Origin: Candidatus Buchananbacteria bacterium
Lineage (GTDB): Bacteria > Patescibacteriota > Patescibacteriia > CAIXNZ01
Reading direction: 5' to 3'
Assembly (NCBI GenBank): GCA_014729025.1
Contig: WJKP01000055.1
Location: 1 to 40,385 of the forward strand
Length of the DNA: 40,385 nucleotides
In this document: positions 18,395 to 28,204 of the stretch, piece by piece
Position numbering within the stretch: position 1 is the first letter of the stretch
Layout of the letters: each line of letters opens with the position of its first letter
Translations under genes and position numbers: made by a program
The notes under the pieces: model-generated
What the model was told of the DNA's origin: nothing
The model's database searches: none
What the model saw: the letters and a program-made list of their open reading frames with translations, nothing else

Positions 18395-18811
18395 TTAAGC
18401 CAATTGATTTTTAATTTTTTCTGCAACTTCTTCGGCTTCACCTTCTCCATATTGTTTGCCCGGCCATTGTGTCAAGCCGTCACCTGATTTTCTTGGAATA
18501 ATATGCCAATGCAAATGAGGAATAACCTGCCCGGCAATTCGACCATTATTTAATTTCAGATTAAAAGCATCATATTCGTCAAAAGCCAAAATAATACCAG
18601 CGGCAACTTTACGAGTAACCAAAATCATTTCTTGTAAAATTTCGTCGTCAGCTGCCAATAAATCATTGTAATGTTTTTTAGGTGTAATTAAAATATGTCC
18701 AGGATTAACAGGGTTGATATCCAAAAAAGCAATCACATTTTCCGATTCATAAACTTTATGCGCTGATTCTTCACCAGCCGCTATTTTACAAAATAAATCG
18801 TCATTAGGCAT
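18395..18811 (-). CDS. HIT family protein
   Basis: DDLFCKIAAGEESAHKVYES; VNPGHILITPKKHY; PHLHWHIIPR. Confidence 0.95.
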   Translation of the reverse strand: MPNDDLFCKIAAGEESAHKVYESENVIAFLDINPVNPGHILITPKKHYNDLLAADDEILQEMILVTRKVAAGIILAFDEYDAFNLKLNNGRIAGQVIPHLHWHIIPRKSGDGLTQWPGKQYGEGEAEEVAEKIKNQLA

Positions 18812-18833
18812 AATTTTTTTATTTAATAATTAA

Positions 18834-19286
18834 TTAATCTATTTTAAACGGTGAATTTTGATCATGTTCCCATCTGATTTCATCAACTTCTGATTTTTTA
18901 AATTCACCGGCATAAAGTTTGTCGGGTAAATTAATAGAATAAGCCGGCTTTTCAGAAATACATTTATAACCATGAACAACACCTGGCGGCACCAAAACAG
19001 CAACTGGATTTTTTTCACCCACTTCAACAATCTGATTTTGACCATAAGTTTCAGAAGTTTCACGATTATCCCATAAATATAAAGCAAAATCACCAGGCCC
19101 GACAAACACAAAAAAATCAGTTTGTTCTTTATGCTCATGCGGACCACGACTAACACCGGGTTTGGTCACAGAAACATAGCTCATGACAGGCTGATAATCC
19201 ATTTCATCATTACGATAAACTTCTGTTAACCAGCCTCTTTCATCTTCAAACTTGTTTAGATTTTTAATAATAACATCTTTAATCAT
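18834..19286 (-). CDS. dTDP-4-dehydrorhamnose 3,5-epimerase-like (RmlC-like) protein
   Basis: FEDERGWLTEVYRND; SVTKPGVSRGPHEHKEQTDFFVFV; VLVPPGVVHGYKCI. Confidence 0.85.
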   Translation of the reverse strand: MIKDVIIKNLNKFEDERGWLTEVYRNDEMDYQPVMSYVSVTKPGVSRGPHEHKEQTDFFVFVGPGDFALYLWDNRETSETYGQNQIVEVGEKNPVAVLVPPGVVHGYKCISEKPAYSINLPDKLYAGEFKKSEVDEIRWEHDQNSPFKID

Positions 19287-19288
19287 AT

Positions 19289-19663
19289 TTAACGTCCTTT
19301 AAAAATTAAAATAATAAAAAAGAAACAAATTATAAAACCGGATAAGCCGATTAAAACACTTAAATAACCAAGCTGACTGGTTAAATAAATTAAAACAAAA
19401 CCAATTAAAATTGCCAAGAAAAATATTGTTAAATAATCATAAAATTTCAGTTTATTTTCTTTAAGTGGCAAAGGACTATATAAAGCAGTAATAATTCCTA
19501 ATAAAATTAAAACCAATAAATATAAATCCAAGTCAATATAATTAAGAATAATCTTAGGCTTAAGTAATTCTAAAAAAGAAAAAAATATAAATAAAATAAA
19601 AAGTGTTATAAACAAATCCCTGGTAATAATTAAAACTTTTTCTTTATTTAATTTCATTTTCAT
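19289..19663 (-). CDS. hypothetical membrane protein
   Basis: Four predicted hydrophobic segments; overlaps the 19644..21032 ORF end. Confidence 0.7.
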   Translation of the reverse strand: MKMKLNKEKVLIITRDLFITLFILFIFFSFLELLKPKIILNYIDLDLYLLVLILLGIITALYSPLPLKENKLKFYDYLTIFFLAILIGFVLIYLTSQLGYLSVLIGLSGFIICFFFIILIFKGR

Positions 19664-21032
19664 AATATCTTAAATATTTTTTAAAATTCGTTATTAGGCT
19701 TTCCTGCCAAATCGGTTTTCTTGACAAAGTTATCTTTAAATTTTCAAGTAAAACTCCCTGAGCTGAAGAACTTAAACCCGGTATAGAAATTATAAATCGT
19801 AATTTACCATTATTAAAATCTTTATCATGCAAATCAAAACTGACATTATTAATTTTAAAATCATTTTTGTTTAAAGGCAAGTTATATTGAGTTATGACAT
19901 AATTTATATTTTCCTTATCCAAATCAGTTGTCTTATATAAAGTTTTAAATAAAGGATTGAAATATTGCTCTTGCGAAAAAGCAAAAAGCCCTTCACCGGT
20001 AATCTGTAAATTGCCTTTGGGAATTATAACTTCTTTTGGGCCAGGCTCCAAATCAAGATTATGCTGTTGCCAAATTTCTGCAATTTCAAGATTCTTTTCA
20101 TTAATTTTTATTGTTTGCAAACCAGCATTATTAGTAGCTAAAAAAGTTAAATTATTGCTTTCAGTTATTAACTGTGCTGGACTGAGCAAATCAAAACCAT
20201 TAATAAAACTTAAATATTGCTGTTTTGTCTTAATACTTTTTGTCTGGACAAAATTATTAGTGGATAAAGCTAGTTTATAATAATCAGTCGGTAAATTTTG
20301 CAAGCTGGCTATAATTTTATTGTTATCCGGTGGAAAAATAGCGATATTATTATCCAAATTATCATAAACATACAAATTAGTATTTTCAGAATTAATCTCA
20401 ATTTCCTCACTGGCCAAATCAAACTCAAAATATAAATCCTCATTTTGAATATAAGTAAAAATTTCATACCCGCCGTCTAAACCTTTATTTAATTCTAACA
20501 ATTTTTCACTTGGCTGATAATTATCCATTTTATAATCATAATCAAAATTATAATTATAAGCAGCAATCTCTTTGACCGGCGGCAAGTCACTCAAAAACTG
20601 TCCAATTGAATTAAATTTGCGATCTCTTTGAAATAAAAACAAATTATCTTTTTCCAATTTAGGCCAAGTCAATTGATTAATAATTTTATTATCCAAAGGT
20701 TGCAAATCCCAATTATACTCGCCTATTTGAGGCCCGACTTCAATTAAATTATTGGAAAAATTTTTATAAGTAAATTCTAAATTGATTTTAGCAAAATCAC
20801 GCGGTAAATATACATCAAAATAAACAGGTTCTTGCTCTATATACGCCGAATCAAAAATTTTGACTCTTTCTTGCGGCATTAATAAAGAAACAAAAGGAGT
20901 AAATTTTTTAAAATCCGTTTTAAATGATAGTTTACCACTTAAAGCAAAATCTTTAGCCAGTAAAAATAAGATTAAAACCACGGCTGCAATAATTATGCCT
21001 AACCTGATTAATTTTAAATTATTCTTGTTCAT
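19644..21032 (-). CDS. hypothetical membrane-anchored extracytoplasmic protein
   Basis: N-terminal TM followed by a long soluble region; overlaps the preceding GT-C gene. Confidence 0.75.
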   Translation of the reverse strand: MNKNNLKLIRLGIIIAAVVLILFLLAKDFALSGKLSFKTDFKKFTPFVSLLMPQERVKIFDSAYIEQEPVYFDVYLPRDFAKINLEFTYKNFSNNLIEVGPQIGEYNWDLQPLDNKIINQLTWPKLEKDNLFLFQRDRKFNSIGQFLSDLPPVKEIAAYNYNFDYDYKMDNYQPSEKLLELNKGLDGGYEIFTYIQNEDLYFEFDLASEEIEINSENTNLYVYDNLDNNIAIFPPDNNKIIASLQNLPTDYYKLALSTNNFVQTKSIKTKQQYLSFINGFDLLSPAQLITESNNLTFLATNNAGLQTIKINEKNLEIAEIWQQHNLDLEPGPKEVIIPKGNLQITGEGLFAFSQEQYFNPLFKTLYKTTDLDKENINYVITQYNLPLNKNDFKINNVSFDLHDKDFNNGKLRFIISIPGLSSSAQGVLLENLKITLSRKPIWQESLITNFKKYLRYYENEIK

Positions 21033-22683
21033 ATTCTGTAAATTTAATTTTATATAATGTTTCTGTTTGATTAATTTTAACCGGTTGCATTAATTCAAAA
21101 CCATAATAATCATATAAATTATAATTAAATTCATCAATATATTCCTGTCCTTCAAAAGCATAATAATACAAGGGCACATCAGCTTTTAATAAATCAGCCC
21201 AATATCCGGCTTCGTCAAAACTCCATTTGGCAATAACTTTTCTTTGCGGAAAAAATATTTTATCGCTTCTTTGGCTGATAATGACTGCTTCTGGCTCTGT
21301 CAATTCAACGATTTTTTGATTACTTTGATTATAATCTTTAATATGCTGTTTTATATTTAAAAGATTATCATTGCCGCTTAAATAAACAACATTAACCGTA
21401 AAAGCAATAAAACAAAAAGCTAAAAAAGTACTTAGAGCAATTTTAAATTTTTTACTTTTTCCGCCTCTGGCGGTAAATAAACCTATTAAATGCAAATAAA
21501 AAATAGCAATCAAGGGCAAACATAAAATATAAATCGGTAAAAAATAACGAACATAAGAAAGACCGATTTTATTTAATTGCAAAGTCATTTGATCCTCAAA
21601 AATCCAGCTGCCATAATAAATAGCCAGATAAACCGATAAACAAAAAGTGATTAGTAAATAAACACCCTTGGCTTGTTTATGAAAATTTTTAATTAAGACA
21701 AACAGACCGATTACTGACGGAATAAACAGCCACCAAAATAATTGAATAAAATACTGATTAATATTATGAATAATTGCGCCGGCTGAAAAACCAAACGGCA
21801 AAATTAAAAATTTTATAAAATTATATATTGCTGATTGGTTGGCAGTTTGAAATTCCGGTGGCAATTGAGAAACAAGGCCATTGCCTTGCTCCAATTGTAA
21901 ATAACCAAATGACAAATAATCACCATAAGTAATTTGATTATAATAAAAAATCGGTAAAAACACCAAACAATTAACGGCTATAAAAATTAAAATATAATAC
22001 CATTTTAATTTACACCGATAAACTATAGCTAAAAATAAAATTACACCCAAAACCCAAACAAACTCATTGGTTCTGATAATTAAAGCCAAGGCAATAAAAA
22101 AAGAACCCAAAATCAGCCATAAAGTATTTTTTTTCTGATTTTTATTTAAATTTAATAAACAATAAAAACCAATCAGTAAAAAACTAAAAAAACTAATATT
22201 AGGCAGCATGCTTAAACTGGCATAATACCACCAGGCCGGATTAATAAAAAATAAAAGCGCGCTTAAAAAAGCAATATTAGATTTGAAAATTTTTAATAAA
22301 ATTTTATAAAAAAATAAACCGGAAATAACTGCCAGTAATGGAGTTAAAAATAAAATTAATTTGGTACCGATTATTTTACCGATTAAACCATAAATCAAAA
22401 GCATGCCTAAAAAAGAACCCGGCACCAAATTATTCTGATAAACATTAAAACTGCGCGGTTTAATTAAATTCGAGCCAATCTCATTCAAAGGTTCATAAAA
22501 AGAAAAATTACTATTATCAATATAGTTAGTAATAAAAAAATAATTAGCGGTTTCATCAGGCCAAGTAAAACGAGTCAACTCATTATCAAATATTAAAAAA
22601 GAATAGACAAAAAAGAAAATCACGCCTAAAATAATTAAAACTCCAAATTGGAATTTTTTATCATTTTTAAGTTTATCTAACAT
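21019..22683 (-). CDS. GT-C type membrane glycosyltransferase (GT39/ArnT-like)
   Basis: Multi-TM with an acidic first-loop motif RFTWPDETANYFFITNYI. Confidence 0.75.
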   Translation of the reverse strand: MLDKLKNDKKFQFGVLIILGVIFFFVYSFLIFDNELTRFTWPDETANYFFITNYIDNSNFSFYEPLNEIGSNLIKPRSFNVYQNNLVPGSFLGMLLIYGLIGKIIGTKLILFLTPLLAVISGLFFYKILLKIFKSNIAFLSALLFFINPAWWYYASLSMLPNISFFSFLLIGFYCLLNLNKNQKKNTLWLILGSFFIALALIIRTNEFVWVLGVILFLAIVYRCKLKWYYILIFIAVNCLVFLPIFYYNQITYGDYLSFGYLQLEQGNGLVSQLPPEFQTANQSAIYNFIKFLILPFGFSAGAIIHNINQYFIQLFWWLFIPSVIGLFVLIKNFHKQAKGVYLLITFCLSVYLAIYYGSWIFEDQMTLQLNKIGLSYVRYFLPIYILCLPLIAIFYLHLIGLFTARGGKSKKFKIALSTFLAFCFIAFTVNVVYLSGNDNLLNIKQHIKDYNQSNQKIVELTEPEAVIISQRSDKIFFPQRKVIAKWSFDEAGYWADLLKADVPLYYYAFEGQEYIDEFNYNLYDYYGFELMQPVKINQTETLYKIKFTEYEQE

Positions 22684-22725
22684 AATATTATTTATTTTAG
22701 CAAAATAATTTGTTTTTTAAAATAC

Positions 22726-22754
22726 TTGACAAAAACCCCATAAAATGTTATTAT
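22726..22754 (+). promoter_or_regulatory. sigma70-type promoter
   Basis: TTGACA, 17-nt spacer, TATTAT. Confidence 0.75.
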
Positions 22755-22783
22755 TTAGCATCAATTCAAAAGGAGGAATTCAG

Positions 22784-23050
22784 ATGATCAAAGTAAGATT
22801 AACTTATGTATGTCAGACTGCTAATTTCATCGCAACAAAAGAGATCAAACTTCCTTTTATACAAGAGGGCATGCAAATTTCGCAAATTTTTAATAGCGTA
22901 GTTGCTGATAATAATGAAGGTGAAATTTTTACCATTGTCAAAATCCGCTATCTTTTGCAAGAAAATAGCTATATTGCTTTTATAAAAAAAGCTTCTTATA
23001 GCCCCTATGATCGCGCTTCCTTTACGGAAGCAGGCTGGCAAACAAAATAA
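22784..23050 (+). CDS. hypothetical small protein (88 aa)
   Basis: aaaggaggaattcagATG; MIKVRLTYVCQTANFIATKEIKLPF... Confidence 0.8.
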   Translation: MIKVRLTYVCQTANFIATKEIKLPFIQEGMQISQIFNSVVADNNEGEIFTIVKIRYLLQENSYIAFIKKASYSPYDRASFTEAGWQTK

Positions 23051-23068
23051 TCAGCCAAAGTATAATTA

Positions 23069-23098
23069 AGGCTCGTCTTTTGCGGACGGGCTTTTTTT
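23069..23098 (+). terminator. rho-independent terminator
   Basis: GCTCGTC ttttgcg GACGGGC TTTTTTT. Confidence 0.8.
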
Positions 23099-23125
23099 AT
23101 TTAATAAATATGCTAAAATTAAAAT

Positions 23126-25177
23126 ATGTCTAAAATTTATCAAATTATAATAATTTTTGTTCTAATTTTAGCCATTTTATTAAATATAAACTGGCTGCAT
23201 TCAGCTGATTTGGGATTAATTAGCGGCTTGTTTTATATTTTAATTTTTAGTTTTTTATTAGGCAAAACCTTTTGGCCTGATTACCAATCGAGCAGCCAGC
23301 TGATTTTAGGCGGATTTAATTTAATGGCCAATTATTCATTAATCGGCGCTATTATTTATTATTTTTATAAACTTGATCAACTGACTATCAGCTTATTATT
23401 TATAATAATTTCATTAATTATTATTTATTTAAGTTATAAAACGCAGCCAATTAGCAATTTAAAAATTAAACTACCCCAAATAAAGCCTTATAATCTTATT
23501 TTAATTATTACTTATTTAATTTTAACTGCTGTTAATTTTTACTTGCTCTGGCAAGCCCAAACAGTCAATACTATTAATTCCCCCTGGCAAATCATTAATT
23601 CGGTGTTTTTTATTATTTATTTTTTAGCCAGCCTTAATTTAATTTTATTACTTTTATTTAACAAGAATTTCATTTCCAGTATTTTACTTGGCCTGCATTT
23701 TTTTCTAACAACCGGCATTGCTTTGCTTGTTTACAAATTAGGTTATGGGTTTGATCCTTTTATTCATCAGGCAACTGAACAAGCAATTTATCAAAACGGC
23801 TTTATTTTACCAAAACCTTTTTATTATTTGGGCCAGTATTCAATTATTATTTTTCTGGCTCATTTATTACAAACTTCAATTGACTGGCTTGACAAACTAT
23901 TGGTACCGATCAGCTTAAGTTTATTTTTGCCATATTTTATCCAATTCAGTCTTAATAAAAATTTTAACTGGCCCAAAAGCCGCTGCCGGCTCTTAGCTTT
24001 AAGTTTTTTATTTTTACCTTTTGGCTTATTTATTGCCACAAATCCGCAAGCCTTGGCTAATTTATTTACTATTATTATTTTATTTTTGTCATTTTTATAT
24101 TTAAAAAACAAACAAATTTCCTTTTACCTGCTTGGCTTTTTAACTTTAACAACAATTTTAATTCATCCCATATCCGGTATTCCGATTTTAATTTATTTAA
24201 TTATTATCTGGTTTTTAAATAATCAAAATAAGTTCAAAAAAATAATCTTGCCCATATTTGTTATTGCCGCTACCTTGGCCCTACCGGCGGCATTAATTTT
24301 AAATTCTTTTTTATCAATTTATAAAGTTAAAATAAATCTACAAATGATTAATTTTTTTAAACTGCCGGACATATTTGCCCAGCAATTTGATTTTTTCCTT
24401 GATATTGCCTATTTATACAAAAATTCAATTTATATTTTATTTATCATAATAGCGGCAATTACCTTGGTTTATTTAATTAAACAAAAAAAAGCCCGACTAT
24501 TTATGGCTTCAATATTAACTTTTATAATTTTAATAATTAATGCTTATTTGCTAAAATTAATAAAAGTTTCACATATTATTGATTATGAACAAGATTATTT
24601 TTCCGAACGAGTTTGGCAGTTAGCTTTTTATTTTTTACTGCCTATAGTTATTTATGGGTTATATTTATTTATTAAAATAAGTTTCAAGCACGCTTTGATT
24701 TATAAATTTTTTATAATTTTACTATTAGCAGCCGCTTTAATTGCCAGTCTGTACATCAGTTATCCCCGTTATGATGATTATGATAACAGTAATTTTGTTA
24801 ATCTTTCCCAATTAGATTTTGCTGCTGTTAATTATATTGAAGCCAACGCCAATGGCCAGGATTACATAGTATTGTCAAATCAAATGACTGCCGCTGCAGC
24901 TTTAAAAACTTTTGGCTTTAACCGTTATTACAATGGTTATTATTTTTACCCTATCCCAACTGGCGGGCAATTATACCAGTATTTTCTGCAAATGATTGAC
25001 AATACTAATCAAAAAATCATGCTGCAAGCAATGGATTTAACTGATGTTAAGCAGGCTTATTTTGTTTTACCCGGTTACTGGAGTCAATCTAAAATAATTG
25101 CTGAAAAAGCCGCCAAAGATGCTGAAATAGTTACCAAAATAAATGATCATATTTATATTTACAAATATTCAAAATAA
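23126..25177 (+). CDS. large multi-TM protein, possible GT-C type glycosyltransferase
   Basis: 683 aa, many TM helices, extracytoplasmic C-terminal region. Confidence 0.7.
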   Translation: MSKIYQIIIIFVLILAILLNINWLHSADLGLISGLFYILIFSFLLGKTFWPDYQSSSQLILGGFNLMANYSLIGAIIYYFYKLDQLTISLLFIIISLIIIYLSYKTQPISNLKIKLPQIKPYNLILIITYLILTAVNFYLLWQAQTVNTINSPWQIINSVFFIIYFLASLNLILLLLFNKNFISSILLGLHFFLTTGIALLVYKLGYGFDPFIHQATEQAIYQNGFILPKPFYYLGQYSIIIFLAHLLQTSIDWLDKLLVPISLSLFLPYFIQFSLNKNFNWPKSRCRLLALSFLFLPFGLFIATNPQALANLFTIIILFLSFLYLKNKQISFYLLGFLTLTTILIHPISGIPILIYLIIIWFLNNQNKFKKIILPIFVIAATLALPAALILNSFLSIYKVKINLQMINFFKLPDIFAQQFDFFLDIAYLYKNSIYILFIIIAAITLVYLIKQKKARLFMASILTFIILIINAYLLKLIKVSHIIDYEQDYFSERVWQLAFYFLLPIVIYGLYLFIKISFKHALIYKFFIILLLAAALIASLYISYPRYDDYDNSNFVNLSQLDFAAVNYIEANANGQDYIVLSNQMTAAAALKTFGFNRYYNGYYFYPIPTGGQLYQYFLQMIDNTNQKIMLQAMDLTDVKQAYFVLPGYWSQSKIIAEKAAKDAEIVTKINDHIYIYKYSK

Positions 25178-25192
25178 AAAGGAGGTGTAATT

Positions 25193-25564
25193 TTGAAATT
25201 AACCCCAAAAACTTTATGGGAAATTGTCAAGGAGGTTAACCAAAAATATTTTGACAATGAATTAAGCGTCAAGAAAATCAAATGGACCAAGGTCAGTACT
25301 TTATACTATTTATATCCTTGCCGTTATCGTTTATGGGCAGTCTGTGAACCTGACACTAAAACTATTTATCTGAATGAAAATATAAAAAAAATCAGCCACA
25401 AAATGCCCAGATATGTTTTAACCTATTTAATCTTTCATGAATGCATTCATTTGCTTTATTTAACTCATTGTCTTTCATTTGCAAAAATTGAAAAAAACTT
25501 TCCGCAATTTAAAAAAGCCAATCAATGGCTTTTAGATAATGACAAAAGACTCATAACCGGATAA
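25193..25564 (+). CDS. SprT/YgjP-like zinc metallopeptidase domain protein, TTG start
   Basis: aaaaggaggtgtaattTTG; HExxH motif in LTYLIFHECIHLLYLTHCLSF. Confidence 0.75.
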   Translation: MKLTPKTLWEIVKEVNQKYFDNELSVKKIKWTKVSTLYYLYPCRYRLWAVCEPDTKTIYLNENIKKISHKMPRYVLTYLIFHECIHLLYLTHCLSFAKIEKNFPQFKKANQWLLDNDKRLITG

Positions 25565-25590
25565 TCCAAATTTAGGCTTATCCGGTTTTT
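25555..25590. terminator. terminator between convergent genes, arm overlapping the CDS end
   Basis: AACCGGATAA ... TTATCCGGTTTTT. Confidence 0.8.
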
Positions 25591-27010
25591 ATTTTATTTG
25601 ACCGTTTTCAACATTAATTATATTTGAACAAGCATAATTATCTGACTGATCAATACTGCAAACTTGATAATAATAATTTCCAACACTGGTAATATTAACA
25701 CTGCTGTCAGCTAAATTGGGATTGCTGGTAGTAGCGAATTGATCAACCGGATAACTTGGATTTGTCTTGGCAATCGAACGCAACACAATATATTGTTTAA
25801 AATCGCTTTCAGTGTTTTTATTCCAAGTCAAACTAATTCCGCCAATAGAAATTGAAGCTGCCAAATTAGGCGCCGCCGGTGCTTCATTATCTATTATATC
25901 CTCTTGCTCTGCCTCTGCCTCGTCTTCTGGAATTAGCAAATTAACCACATTACCACAAACAACCTTATCACTGGTTTTTATCACACAAACCCGATAATAA
26001 TATTTTTCACCAGTCTCAATACTTTGATCCAAATAAGAATTAAGCCCCTGGCTTAAAGATGATTTTATTTCAGCATTATCAGGATATTTTAAATTATTAT
26101 TATTTTTTGATCTGATGATTTTATAATTCTTAAAATCATCGGCATGATAAATTGACCAAGATAAAGATACTCCGCTTTGCTTTAAATCAGCAGCCAATTC
26201 AAGACTCTGATCGGTTGTGCTAAAATCAGGTTCTTCATCTTCTTGTTCTATGTTTTTATTCTCAATCGGCTGGCCAATATTCTCATCCAAATCAAAATTC
26301 CATTGATACCAATCTTCTTTAATCAAATCATTCGGTTTAAATTCTTCAATTGTCAATTTATTATCAATTTCTTTATTAAAATCAATTAAAGCTTTTTGCT
26401 TATCTGCCAGACGCCTTGCTAAAATTAAACCTTGGTCATCATGTATTTCAACAATCGGCTGGCCAGTAAAATTTAAAGCGGCAATAAACGGCACCTCACT
26501 ATTGGTTATTAATTCAAATTTATTATTTAAATTTCGAACAATTAAATCCAAAGAGTTGATTTGAAAATTATTACTATCCTGTAAATTAAAATAACTGCGT
26601 CCTTGCGTCTGATTAATTATAACTTTATCAGTTAATAAACTTGCTAAAATTAATTCTGTATTTTGACCTAAACGAATAATTGAACCGTTTTCTAAATTTA
26701 AAACTGCTAAACCGTCCTGTCCGGTTTTTATTTTATCGCCTTGATGTAAAACCTTATCTTGAACAGCCAATTCATAAGCCTGGCCGTCTAGAGACATTAA
26801 AACATCGCCTTTTATAAAACCAAGACTAACCAATAATTTTTCTGTTAAGTCAGCTTTAACTGGTTGTTCAATCTGATCATCAGGCTGATTAATATCTATC
26901 TGACTAAAATAATTGGCATAAAACCAATAAATCAAAAAACCGAAAGCTATAATAATTATTAAAATTATTACCCATTTCCAAGGATTGGTTTTACGACGAT
27001 AATAATACAT
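25589..27010 (-). CDS. membrane-anchored FecR-domain protein with fibronectin-like repeats
   Basis: GDVLMSLDGQAYELAVQDKVLHQGDKIKTGQDGLAVLNLENGSIIRLGQNTEL (FecR-like); two LSWSIYHADDFKNYKIIRS / LTWNKNTESDFKQYIVLRS segments. Confidence 0.75.
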   Translation of the reverse strand: MYYYRRKTNPWKWVIILIIIIAFGFLIYWFYANYFSQIDINQPDDQIEQPVKADLTEKLLVSLGFIKGDVLMSLDGQAYELAVQDKVLHQGDKIKTGQDGLAVLNLENGSIIRLGQNTELILASLLTDKVIINQTQGRSYFNLQDSNNFQINSLDLIVRNLNNKFELITNSEVPFIAALNFTGQPIVEIHDDQGLILARRLADKQKALIDFNKEIDNKLTIEEFKPNDLIKEDWYQWNFDLDENIGQPIENKNIEQEDEEPDFSTTDQSLELAADLKQSGVSLSWSIYHADDFKNYKIIRSKNNNNLKYPDNAEIKSSLSQGLNSYLDQSIETGEKYYYRVCVIKTSDKVVCGNVVNLLIPEDEAEAEQEDIIDNEAPAAPNLAASISIGGISLTWNKNTESDFKQYIVLRSIAKTNPSYPVDQFATTSNPNLADSSVNITSVGNYYYQVCSIDQSDNYACSNIINVENGQIK

Positions 27011-27014
27011 AAAA

Positions 27015-28193
27015 CTAAAGACTTAATATTTTATATATATAATTTTTAATATCAAAATCATTTGCTTTTATTTTAGCATTTTCTGACATTTGTTCAAACT
27101 TATCCAAATTATAATAAGCTTGATTAAGTTTGTTAAGCAAACTAATTTTATTACCAGGCTCAAATAAATAACCGGTTACACCTTCTTGGACGACTTCCGG
27201 CACACCGCCAAGCGAAGCCGCAATAACCGGTGTCTCATATTTAAAACTGTCATAAACCACGCCCGGCGAATTTTCATAACAAAGTGAAGGCAATATAGTA
27301 TAATGGATATTTTTAAAAACCTGTTTGCCCAACTGGTTAGCCGGAATAAAACCTAAAAATTCGAGCCAATCCTGACTGCCATACTTTGCTTTCAGTATTT
27401 GTTCCAAACTACCCTTACCAACAATAATTAAACGGCTATTATCAAGCTGGTTAAATTCACTGAAAACATCCAATAAAAATAAAATGCCTTTATGTGTTTC
27501 CAGCTGGCCTAAAAATAAATAATTTACTTTTTTATCATTAAATTTTTTTTGCAATTTCTGATTATCCAAAACTAAAGGATTGGGCAAAATAACTTCTTTT
27601 GATTTTTTAAAAAAGCCGTATTGGCGATAAAAATCCATCAGCCATTTGGAAGGCGAGACAACCACTTCGGGGCTGGAAAATAACCAACGGGTAATCAAAT
27701 AATAAGGTGCTAAAAATAAAGATTGATTTTCCTGATTTCTAATCAATAACCCGGTCGGGTTAACCAGCTGAATATCATGCAGTGTATGAATATTTTTAAT
27801 TTTTAATTTTTTAACCGCCAATAATGTCAGATAGCCCAAACCTTTTAAATTATGCGTTAAAACAAGTTCTGGTTTTTCTTTTTTTAAAATCTTTTTGACC
27901 TGACGATACGAATGATAATTAAAAATATCAATAATATGCCAAATAATTCTTTGCCATAAAGGTTTTTGATTGATTTCAATAAAAGAAAAAATATTTTTCG
28001 GATAAAAACGATAAACTTTAATATTATCCATTTCTTGACAATAAAAATTTTTCTCATTCAGCTCACCTGAAATCGTAATTACAAAAACGTCATGGCCATT
28101 TTTTTTAAGTTCTTTAACTATAGTATTAAAAACCACTTCGGCTCCCCCGCGACGATAAGGTTTATATAAACTGTTGATTAGACAAATTTTCAT
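27015..28193 (-). CDS. GT4 family glycosyltransferase
   Basis: KPYRRGGAEVVFNTI; VNYLFLGQLETHKGILFLLDVF; YENSPGVVYDSFKYETPVIAASLGGVPEVV. Confidence 0.92.
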   Translation of the reverse strand: MKICLINSLYKPYRRGGAEVVFNTIVKELKKNGHDVFVITISGELNEKNFYCQEMDNIKVYRFYPKNIFSFIEINQKPLWQRIIWHIIDIFNYHSYRQVKKILKKEKPELVLTHNLKGLGYLTLLAVKKLKIKNIHTLHDIQLVNPTGLLIRNQENQSLFLAPYYLITRWLFSSPEVVVSPSKWLMDFYRQYGFFKKSKEVILPNPLVLDNQKLQKKFNDKKVNYLFLGQLETHKGILFLLDVFSEFNQLDNSRLIIVGKGSLEQILKAKYGSQDWLEFLGFIPANQLGKQVFKNIHYTILPSLCYENSPGVVYDSFKYETPVIAASLGGVPEVVQEGVTGYLFEPGNKISLLNKLNQAYYNLDKFEQMSENAKIKANDFDIKNYIYKILSL

Positions 28194-28204
28194 AAGATAA
28201 AAAT

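Noticed and set aside
18839-19156. ORF 18839..19156 (-)
   Set aside because: Alternative frame inside the RmlC-like CDS.
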